From OLB9 sp041392785 (GTDB lineage Bacteria; Bacteroidota; Bacteroidia; Chitinophagales; Saprospiraceae), in NCBI GenBank assembly GCA_041392785.1, contig JAWKLK010000005.1, forward strand, positions 1 through 64,000: a stretch of DNA of 64,000 bases, read 5' to 3'. Position 1 is the stretch's first letter, and each line of letters begins with the position of its first letter. The notes under the pieces are model-generated. The model saw only the letters and a program-made list of their open reading frames with translations. It searched no databases and had not been told where the DNA came from. The position numbers and the translations under genes were made by a program. Below, one piece after another: positions 45,982-52,678 of the stretch.

Positions 45982-46056
45982 AACTTCAATAGCAACAATG
46001 CCAACATGAACACCAACAATCGGGCGAACGGAAACTCAGTGCGTTGCCTTAAGGAT
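45982..46056 (+). repeat. Candidate template repeat (TR), adenine-rich
   Basis: 75 bases. If read in the VR frame they give a chain dominated by Asn, with nine AAC/AAT codons in the first 13. The frame has a TAA at 45961-45963 and no start codon, so this is not an expressed gene. The same sequence could instead be the tail of a lost FISUMP paralog. Confidence 0.55.
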
Positions 46057-46166
46057 AATTGCATTTTGAAGTCGCAACCCATTTAAACTTTCTGAATTTC
46101 AACTTTACAAAGTGCGTATTAAAATTGTAAAAATTTACTTACTTTTGTACTATAAAAGTCTCAAGG

Positions 46167-46349
46167 ATGGGTATGATAAACAAATATATTTCTATAGACC
46201 CTGAAATAAGATTTGGGAAACCGTGTATTAAACAAACAAGGATTTCGGTAGAAGATATCTTATCTTGGTTGGCATCTGGCATGACTTATGATGAAATCTC
46301 TGATGATTATCCACAAATTACTAAAGATCATATTTTAGCTGCATTAAGC
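46167..46349 (+). pseudogene. DUF433 gene, 5' part, split by an insertion sequence
   Basis: Codes for MGMINKYISIDPEIRFGKPC onward through the DUF433 signature RISVEDILSWLASGMTYDEISDDYPQIT (given here in part) to HILAALS, then runs into the insertion sequence. Removing the element and one copy of the 9-bp duplication restores a 75-residue frame (3' part 47657-47701). Its stop overlaps the start of the DUF5615 gene as ATGA. DUF433 proteins are small, antitoxin-like partners of DUF5615 proteins. A start at ATG 46173, after AAGGA, is equally likely. Confidence 0.8.
46341..46349. repeat. Target-site duplication, left copy
   Basis: GCATTAAGC, repeated at 47648-47656, directly flanking the inverted repeats of the insertion sequence. 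Confidence 0.9.
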
Positions 46350-46369
46350 GTGTGTATAACAAATTGCAC
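46350..46369 (+). repeat. Left terminal inverted repeat of the IS
   Basis: 20 bases, perfectly complementary to the right end. Confidence 0.92.
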
Positions 46370-46432
46370 AAAAACAAAAAGAGCATTAAATTTGCGTCAC
46401 CTGAGTATTATTAATCATTAAAAAACGAAAAG

Positions 46433-46636
46433 GTGGACACTAAAGATCAAATTTTAGAATCCATCCTGAGAAATGTTAGAACCGAGGTTAGTACATTTTT
46501 AGATCAAGAATCTGGAATTAAATGCCCCATTGAGTATGAGTTAAGGCTCATAGAAATGAGTAGGAGTTTCGCTAGAACGTTGCTTGTACAATCACAGGGT
46601 AAAATACCAAAGAGTCGGAACTCAAAAAAAAAGTAA
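46433..46636 (+). CDS. IS transposase, N-terminal frame (orfA)
   Basis: 67 residues from a GTG start (MDTKDQILESILRNVRTEV). It ends in a lysine run encoded by nine consecutive A (46624-46632) followed by G and TAA. The downstream transposase frame is open across this point in the -1 phase, so ribosome slippage on A-AAA-AAG would fuse the two parts. Alone it is too short to be functional. Confidence 0.65.
   Translation: MDTKDQILESILRNVRTEVSTFLDQESGIKCPIEYELRLIEMSRSFARTLLVQSQGKIPKSRNSKKK
46620..46636 (+). promoter_or_regulatory. Probable -1 ribosomal frameshift site
   Basis: Nine A then G (46624-46633), directly before the orfA stop. The -1 frame continues as VNTYFGKLEIRKD into the transposase without a stop. 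Confidence 0.55.
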
Positions 46637-46653
46637 ACACGTATTTTGGGAAA

Positions 46654-47628
46654 TTGGAGATTAGGAAGGATCACGTTTTGTGCTTTGGTACTAAGAAGTT
46701 TGCCATAACGCGATGTTTACAAGTCTTACTTTGTTTATTGGGACAAAGTAAAGTTTTTGACGAGGCGAGTGAATTGCTTGAAAAGCTTGTAGGGCTTAAC
46801 ATAAGTGGTATGCAGATACAAAGAGTAAGTGAGTATTACGGATCACAACTCGACCCTGCCATAGAGCGAAATATAGAGCGTTGTATACCGAAGCTTGACG
46901 GTGTAAAAAAAGATGAAGCAGTGTATGTGATGACCGATGGGAGTATGCTTCTGACGCGAGACGAAAAATGGAAAGAGACAAAACTTGCTAGGATATTTAC
47001 AGACAATAACATATTGGAAGTAAGTAATACAAGGTCAGAAATTAAAAATTCGGTGTATGTAAGTCACATGGGCGGAGTAGAAGTGTTTTTACCAAAATTA
47101 GAAAGGCATTTATGCGATTATAAGAAAAAGGTAATAATAGGAGACGGGGCGAAATGGATATGGAAGTGGGCTGAAGATAATTATCCAGGGGCGACGCAAA
47201 TTCTTGACTTTTTTCATGCTAAAGAGAAATTAGTAATCTTAATAAAGTTGTTTTTAAAAGAACAAGAGATGCAAAATTGGATTGACATACAATGTAAACT
47301 TTTGATGGAAGATAAGGTACATCAGGTGATAGAAAATATAAAAAGGCTCAGGTGTAAAAGCGAAGATGCAAGAGAAATAAAAGAAAAAACCCTTCATTAT
47401 TATGAGGAACATGAAGAAAGGATGTTCTATAAAACGTACAGGGACAGAGGATTATTAATAGGATCAGGCCCAATAGAGGCAGCACATAGGAGTGTATTAC
47501 AAACACGAATGAAACTCTCTGGTCAAAAATGGAGTATAAAAGGTGCTAACGCTATAGCCAACCTGAGGTGTTTATACAAGAGCAATGCGTGGGGCATTCT
47601 AGAAAAATTTGTTAATGCCGCTGCTTAG
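46654..47628 (+). CDS. ISKra4-family transposase, catalytic part (orfB)
   Basis: A 324-residue frame from a TTG. In vivo it is probably made as an orfA-orfB fusion. Recognisable ISKra4-type segments are VYVMTDGSMLLTR, KKVIIGDGAKWIWKWAEDNYPGATQILDFFHAKE (candidate catalytic Asp residues) and GLLIGSGPIEAAHRSVLQTRMKLSGQKWS (near residues 265-295). The frame reaches the right inverted repeat. No internal stops are seen, so the element may still be active. Confidence 0.85.
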   Translation: MEIRKDHVLCFGTKKFAITRCLQVLLCLLGQSKVFDEASELLEKLVGLNISGMQIQRVSEYYGSQLDPAIERNIERCIPKLDGVKKDEAVYVMTDGSMLLTRDEKWKETKLARIFTDNNILEVSNTRSEIKNSVYVSHMGGVEVFLPKLERHLCDYKKKVIIGDGAKWIWKWAEDNYPGATQILDFFHAKEKLVILIKLFLKEQEMQNWIDIQCKLLMEDKVHQVIENIKRLRCKSEDAREIKEKTLHYYEEHEERMFYKTYRDRGLLIGSGPIEAAHRSVLQTRMKLSGQKWSIKGANAIANLRCLYKSNAWGILEKFVNAAA

Positions 47629-47647
47629 TGCAATTTGTTATACACAC
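47628..47647 (-). repeat. Right terminal inverted repeat of the IS
   Basis: 20 bases, perfectly complementary to the left end; it overlaps the last base of the transposase stop. Confidence 0.92.
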
Positions 47648-47656
47648 GCATTAAGC
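47648..47656. repeat. Target-site duplication, right copy
   Basis: GCATTAAGC, matching 46341-46349. Confidence 0.9.
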
Positions 47657-47701
47657 TTTGCATCCCAGAGAGAACCTTCATTGCAACTTTTGACCATATG
47701 A
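47657..47701 (+). pseudogene. DUF433 gene, 3' part
   Basis: Continues the interrupted frame as FASQREPSLQLLTI and stop. The stop TGA overlaps the ATG of the DUF5615 gene (ATGA at 47698-47701), showing the original coupled pair. Confidence 0.75.
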
Positions 47702-48032
47702 AGCTATTACTAGATGCTAATATTTCATGGCGTATTGTGAAGAACATTGAGTCTTATGTTGAAAAATGCATTCATGTCGATAATTGTGATTTAAAGGTTC
47801 CAGCACAAGACATTGAAATTTGGAATTTTGCAAAAGCCAACCAATTTATTATTATAACCAACGATGAAGATTTTAAATTTTTCTACAATTTATGGATATC
47901 CACCAAATATCGTAATTTTAAAAACAGGCAATCTAAGACGTAATATTGTTCAGGGATTATTATTTGGATGATATAAAATTACTTCATGCATTAAGTGATA
48001 CAGGCATCCTAGAAGTTATTGGAAAACACTAA
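47698..48032 (+). pseudogene. DUF5615 PIN-like partner gene, frameshifted twice
   Basis: The start reads MKLLLDANISWRIVKNIESY and later NQFIIITNDEDF, as in DUF5615 (Mut7-C/PIN-like) proteins paired with DUF433. After NDEDFKFF the sequence continues as YGYPPNIVILKTGNLRRNIVQ only in the +1 frame (47891-47968), which stops at 47969. The expected C-terminal segment LSDTGILEVIG appears in the third frame, ending at 48032. Two frameshifts therefore break it. A sequencing or assembly error cannot be excluded at either point. Confidence 0.7.
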
Positions 48033-48081
48033 AGGTACTAAAGTTTTCAACTTTAAAAACTTTTAACTAACCTATTAAATC

Positions 48082-49455
48082 ATGTACAGAGCAATATTCT
48101 TCTTGACGTTCACCATTTACTACACCATTGTAAGTGCCCAAACTATCAGAGGCAAGCTTTCGGTACTCCCCAATCAATCCATCAAGCTCGAGGGCTTCAA
48201 CGGTTTGAAAACTTATCAGATATCTACCACAACGTCCGATAGTCTGGGCAATTTTAAGTTAAATTACGAAAAAGCAGATTATGGAGTAGGTTATCTAATG
48301 TCTGCCGACAACAAACCACTTATAGTTATCCTAAGCGGAGAAGATATAGAAATAAAGGGTGAAGCATTGAGTGCCGCAGAAACCATCCGGATCATCACAG
48401 GGCAAGAAAATCAATGGTTTGCGCAATATGCCGCAGAACATCCTAAACGTGAGCAAGTACTCGGTGCTTGGGCTTATCTGGACAAGACATACACGATAGA
48501 CTCTTTATTTGCAGGGCAAAAGACACCCAAAAAGGCCATACAAGCAGAAAAACAACGCATTCATGCAGAAGATGTAGCATTTATAAATAAGTTACCAAAG
48601 GACAGTTATGTCAGTTGGTTTTTGCCCACTCGCAAACTACTAAGCTCCGTATCAGCTGTGGCTCAGCATCGCCCTGAAGAGATACCCGCTACCTTGAAAG
48701 CCCTTCGCTCCATTGATTACTCCGACTCGCGACTGTACAAAAGTGGCTTGCTGAGTGATGCCATTGATAGTCATGTATGGTTTATAGAGAACAGTATGAG
48801 TCCCTTAGATTCAGTACATGCTCTTCTCATTCGTTCCATAGACATCATCCTTTCTCAACTAAAGATGGACGAGAGAAAATACAACGACATCACCGATTAT
48901 CTTTTTGGTCTTCTGGAGCAGCGGAGTATGTTTCCCGTTGCAGAGTACCTGTCACTTAAGGTCTTGGAAGACAGAAGCTGTACAGTGGACATTAAACTGG
49001 CCAATAAGTTGGAAGGCTATCGCAAGCTCAAAATTGGAAACAAGGCACCAGATATCACTTTTGGAGCACATAGCTATTTTCCCGAACATATCCAGGCTGG
49101 TTCATTAAGTGCCATCGACGCAGCTTACAAAGTAGTCGTCTTTGCTGCCAACTGGTGTAACCACTGTCAAGAAGTGATGCCCAAACTGGCCCATCATTAC
49201 ACTAAGTGGCGGGCAAAAGGTATAGAGGTCGTTCTTGTCTCTCTGGATGAGAATATGGGTGAATTTACCACCTTTGCTGCACCTTTACCTTTTACGGCTA
49301 CTTGCGATTATAAAAAATGGGAAAGCCAGCCAGTGAAAGATTATCACATCTTCGGTACGCCATCATTTTATCTTTTGAAAAACAATTTGGAAATTGTACT
49401 AAAACCCTCTACAGTAGAGCAAATAGATGCCTGGATAGATTGGCATGTGAAATGA
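48082..49455 (+). CDS. TlpA-like thiol-disulfide oxidoreductase
   Basis: 457 residues with a signal peptide (about 1-19, ending VSAQ). An N-terminal DUF4369-like beta domain (about 20-110) is followed by a helical middle. The C-terminal thioredoxin fold (about 320-455) has the redox pair in WCNHC (Cys359 and Cys362) and the cis-proline loop FGTPSFYLL. Periplasmic or outer-membrane-facing reductases of this type act in disulfide exchange. It stands between the broken DUF433/DUF5615 pair and a surface-protein gene. G+C looks higher than in its neighbours. Confidence 0.85.
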   Translation: MYRAIFFLTFTIYYTIVSAQTIRGKLSVLPNQSIKLEGFNGLKTYQISTTTSDSLGNFKLNYEKADYGVGYLMSADNKPLIVILSGEDIEIKGEALSAAETIRIITGQENQWFAQYAAEHPKREQVLGAWAYLDKTYTIDSLFAGQKTPKKAIQAEKQRIHAEDVAFINKLPKDSYVSWFLPTRKLLSSVSAVAQHRPEEIPATLKALRSIDYSDSRLYKSGLLSDAIDSHVWFIENSMSPLDSVHALLIRSIDIILSQLKMDERKYNDITDYLFGLLEQRSMFPVAEYLSLKVLEDRSCTVDIKLANKLEGYRKLKIGNKAPDITFGAHSYFPEHIQAGSLSAIDAAYKVVVFAANWCNHCQEVMPKLAHHYTKWRAKGIEVVLVSLDENMGEFTTFAAPLPFTATCDYKKWESQPVKDYHIFGTPSFYLLKNNLEIVLKPSTVEQIDAWIDWHVK

Positions 49456-49583
49456 GTCTTTGAGCTTCGTAAATTATTCCAGATGTATTTAAAAAAAAAC
49501 GATTACACCGTAGTTAATCATTTCACCAGCAAGGCATGGATCAATCTGTTTGTGTGTACTAATTCGTCATTTTTCATTCAAAA

Positions 49584-49599
49584 TCACATCATCATGTGA
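49584..49599. promoter_or_regulatory. Palindromic activator site, copy 3
   Basis: TCACATCATCATGTGA, identical to the sites at 35217 and 43496, 33 bp before the -7 element at 49633. Confidence 0.75.
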
Positions 49600-49608
49600 C
49601 ACGCCAAA

Positions 49609-49640
49609 TTCTTTTGGTACTGAAAACAGGCATAATTTTG
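49609..49640 (+). promoter_or_regulatory. Promoter of the MopE-like surface gene
   Basis: A perfect -7 TAATTTTG (49633-49640). The -33 place reads TTCT (49609-49612), and a TTTG sits 4 bp closer (49613-49616). Transcription would start near 49646, which excludes the earlier ATG at 49596 and supports ATG 49674. Confidence 0.65.
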
Positions 49641-49673
49641 CTAATATTTAAGCACCCTATAAATATCAGTAAT

Positions 49674-52427
49674 ATGAAACATCTAGTATTATTTTACATG
49701 TCTATTCTACCATTCATGTCGGTGCATGGAGCAAATGTTATTTGGGATGGCGAAGGTGATGGTATCAACTGGTCGGATGCCAATAACTGGGATTGCAACT
49801 GCTTGCCTATTGAAGGGGATAATGCCGAAATACCACATATATATAGCACCATTACTGTTCAGATCAATATTAGTGTAAATGTTGACAACATCCATGCTTA
49901 TGCAAGTATAGAAGTCTCAGGCGGAGCCCAAATCAATGTCTTGCATCAATTCAGGTTAATTAACGGTTCTGATTTATCGGTTCAGCCAGGAGTAATCATA
50001 AATGCTGAAGATCTGGTATTTATCTCTGTTTCAGACCCTTCTGGTCAAGTATGGAATGCCGACTGCACCAATTATGGCACTATCAATTCGGGTGCAATAA
50101 ATATGTATGAATACTGCGATCCTTCTTATCCATGCTACACATTATTGACCAATAATGGTACCATAAATACTAGTGATCTTGGAATCATATTTGAGCACCA
50201 CACACAAGTGATTAATAATAATAGTATGACCTTAAACGGTTATTTAGGAATTCAGATGTCTTTTACCAATGCCGCGCAGTTTACTAACAATGGAAATTTC
50301 AATTCCAATACATATAATTTTTTCAAAAATACCACAAATAGTGCTACAGGTGTAATGACCATCAATAATTATAATAATAGTGTACATCCCATCACTTACG
50401 ACTATACATCTCCGATAGAAATATTGGATAATTTTAGCAATCTTGGTGCTATTATAATGTCCAATCCACAAGCAGGAGCATATTATGGTATCCAAGTACT
50501 CCCTACTGCGACTTTTACTTCCTCTGGCACCTTAAGCATCACATCACACAGACATCCTATACGCAATGAAGGTACAACCACCATTTCAGGTACTTCCTAT
50601 CTACACGCAACGGAATCTGTTTATCAAGCTGGAATAGAGAATGTGAGCAATTTCAATCTCAATGATGCATCCACAACCTTTACATGCACTAGCAATTTTC
50701 GGAACTTAACAGGTGGAGTACTAAATATAGAATCGTGCAAATCGGTCAATCTTCTGTCATTATACAACCAAGGTACTACTACCAATCAAGGAACAATCAC
50801 TTTCGACCCAACAAATACTTCTTCTGTTTCTTTGACGCAAATTGGCACTTTCTCGAACGAGGGCATTATGATAAATTGTGCTTTTCCGGTCATCCTACCA
50901 CCAGCAGAAAACCAAGGTTTATTTGTGCAACGCATTATGGGCACCCAATGTAGCAATATTACAATAGCCTCATTCATATCAGGTTTAAAAATAAACATCA
51001 CCAACGGTCCAACAGTAGGAATTTTTGCAGACGCAGCTTTGACCACATCCGCTGGCAACTACAACTGGGTTTTGGATGAATTTACACCCAACATTGCATG
51101 CGTCAATTTGGACATTTTATATATTCAGATACAAAAAACTGGATGCGCGCCCTTAGTTGTACCTATACGTTTTCAATACCCAATCAAGTCAGATATTTGG
51201 TATGCGGATGTGGATGGCGACGGATGGGGAAATACTGCCTTAACAACAAGTTATTGTGGTAATTTTTTAATTGGGTACACACAAAACATTCCAGATTGCA
51301 ATGACAATGATGCTCAAGTTTATCCAGGTGCTCCAGAAAATTGTAATGATAAAGATTATAACTGCGACGGCATCACAAACGGAGCACTTTCTCCACCATC
51401 CACTTGGTATCAAGACAGTGATTTTGATGGTTTTGGCAATCCAGCAATAACATTGATAAACTGCGCTGCACCAGCAGGTTATGTAAGTAATAATATTGAC
51501 TGTAATGATAATGATTTCCAGATTCATCCTGGAGCTTCAGAATTGTGTGACAATCTCGATAATAACTGTAATGGCTTGGTTGATGAAGGTATCCCTATGG
51601 GTACATCTACTTTCACTAATGGAGGAATGAATTCGCTTTGGAGCAATCCTGCAAATTGGATGCCTCCTACCATCCCACAAGCATGCTTCAATGTCGTCAT
51701 TCCCTCTGGACTTACCGTCAATGCAAATGTTGGCGTACCTATAGAGTGCAGATCAATTACGGTTTTATCAGGAGCAACCCTAAACATCAATGGGGCTAAT
51801 GTTACGGTTTCAGGGAGCGCATCAGCGGGTATAATTAATAGCGGTACTGTAAATATAGCACCAAATTCAAACATCACTATATCTAACACCTTAGGACATG
51901 GAATAGACAATTATAATACGGTGAATACTTCCGTGGGCATTCCCAGTATTTTGAGTTTTAATAACATTGGACAAAACGCATTTCAAAACAACAATTCTGG
52001 CATTGTAAATTGTTTTGGCCCATTATATGTAACCAGCATTGGCATTGGGAATAGAGCAATAAGCAATAATGGAAACTTTACATTCAGGGGCTTGTGGGGA
52101 GGCATCAATGTTCAAGGATACTTCGTCTTCAATTCTGCGGTATTTAACAATTATGGATCTGTGGATATACAAAATGGATTCAACCTGCCGCAATGGGTTA
52201 TTTTCAACACTGGGACATTTTTCAATCGAAATTTGCCACCAGATATTGGGTTTATTAACTTACCTACACCATCAGTGCCTGCAAATGTCAGTGACCAAGG
52301 TATATGGAATGCTGGTGGAGCAACCTTGCACAATTATGGCAATATCCAAGTATTTGGAAACAGAATCGCGGGAGAAGGAATGTTGATCAATCATGCTGGT
52401 GCAACATTCATCGGCAGTTTATATTGA
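49674..52427 (+). CDS. Secreted repeat protein with MopE-like metal-binding motifs
   Basis: 917 residues from ATG 49674 (MKHLVLFYMSIL). A signal peptide (ending VHGAN) is followed by long Asn/Thr-rich beta-helix-like stretches (about 20-490). Two copies of the MopE-type motif D-x-D-x-D-G-x-G ... DCND-x-D-x-x-(V/I)-x-PGA-x-E-x-C come next (about 507-640), a calcium- or copper-binding type of surface motif. A second beta-helix-like part ends the protein at GATFIGSLY. No T9SS sorting domain is present, unlike most such proteins, so it may be truncated or anchored otherwise. Confidence 0.75.
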   Translation: MKHLVLFYMSILPFMSVHGANVIWDGEGDGINWSDANNWDCNCLPIEGDNAEIPHIYSTITVQINISVNVDNIHAYASIEVSGGAQINVLHQFRLINGSDLSVQPGVIINAEDLVFISVSDPSGQVWNADCTNYGTINSGAINMYEYCDPSYPCYTLLTNNGTINTSDLGIIFEHHTQVINNNSMTLNGYLGIQMSFTNAAQFTNNGNFNSNTYNFFKNTTNSATGVMTINNYNNSVHPITYDYTSPIEILDNFSNLGAIIMSNPQAGAYYGIQVLPTATFTSSGTLSITSHRHPIRNEGTTTISGTSYLHATESVYQAGIENVSNFNLNDASTTFTCTSNFRNLTGGVLNIESCKSVNLLSLYNQGTTTNQGTITFDPTNTSSVSLTQIGTFSNEGIMINCAFPVILPPAENQGLFVQRIMGTQCSNITIASFISGLKINITNGPTVGIFADAALTTSAGNYNWVLDEFTPNIACVNLDILYIQIQKTGCAPLVVPIRFQYPIKSDIWYADVDGDGWGNTALTTSYCGNFLIGYTQNIPDCNDNDAQVYPGAPENCNDKDYNCDGITNGALSPPSTWYQDSDFDGFGNPAITLINCAAPAGYVSNNIDCNDNDFQIHPGASELCDNLDNNCNGLVDEGIPMGTSTFTNGGMNSLWSNPANWMPPTIPQACFNVVIPSGLTVNANVGVPIECRSITVLSGATLNINGANVTVSGSASAGIINSGTVNIAPNSNITISNTLGHGIDNYNTVNTSVGIPSILSFNNIGQNAFQNNNSGIVNCFGPLYVTSIGIGNRAISNNGNFTFRGLWGGINVQGYFVFNSAVFNNYGSVDIQNGFNLPQWVIFNTGTFFNRNLPPDIGFINLPTPSVPANVSDQGIWNAGGATLHNYGNIQVFGNRIAGEGMLINHAGATFIGSLY

Positions 52428-52678
52428 ATCCAGTACTGGGTTCTATTTTTCTGAATTATGATATTATCTTTCTGAAAAGTAAAGGAAAATAACTTATGTT
52501 TGCTTCTGCAAAATTAGTTTTCACTTGTTAATTCCATTTACATTAGTTTTGTGTATTAGTTTGGCTTGACAATGAGGCTCAAAGTATTTTTTATAAAATT
52601 GTGGAAGTTTATGAAAAAATCAATAAAAACGGAATTTATAATGATATGTTAGATCAAATAATATATAATAGCAGGCCA

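Larger units (their letters stand above)
45837..46166 (+). other. Non-coding region with hairpins and template-like repeat
   Basis: 330 bp without a gene. It holds the hairpin cluster, a G+C-richer segment (45884-45955) with CCACT/AGTGG pairing, the adenine-rich repeat (45982-46056), and a -7-like TACTTTTG (46140-46147) before the DUF433 gene. Confidence 0.6.
46350..47647 (+). mobile_element. Complete ISKra4-like insertion sequence, 1298 bp
   Basis: It is bounded by perfect 20-bp terminal inverted repeats: GTGTGTATAACAAATTGCAC at 46350-46369 and its exact complement at 47628-47647. A 9-bp direct duplication (GCATTAAGC) lies on each side. It carries two overlapping-phase frames typical of ISKra4-type transposases. 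Intact ends and duplication indicate a recent insertion. Confidence 0.92.

Noticed and set aside
45982..46086. The adenine-rich repeat as the tail of an expressed second FISUMP gene
   Set aside because: The matching frame has TAA at 45961-45963 and no start codon, and the upstream bases do not match the rest of the domain. It is not an intact gene, though a gene relic remains the main alternative to a template repeat.
46350..46421. Extended DUF433 product running to 46421
   Set aside because: The last 24 residues are read from the end of the insertion sequence and are not part of the family.
46167..48032. The region as a DGR accessory or reverse-transcriptase locus
   Set aside because: The proteins are DUF433, an ISKra4-type transposase and DUF5615; none has reverse-transcriptase motifs or an accessory-protein helical pattern.
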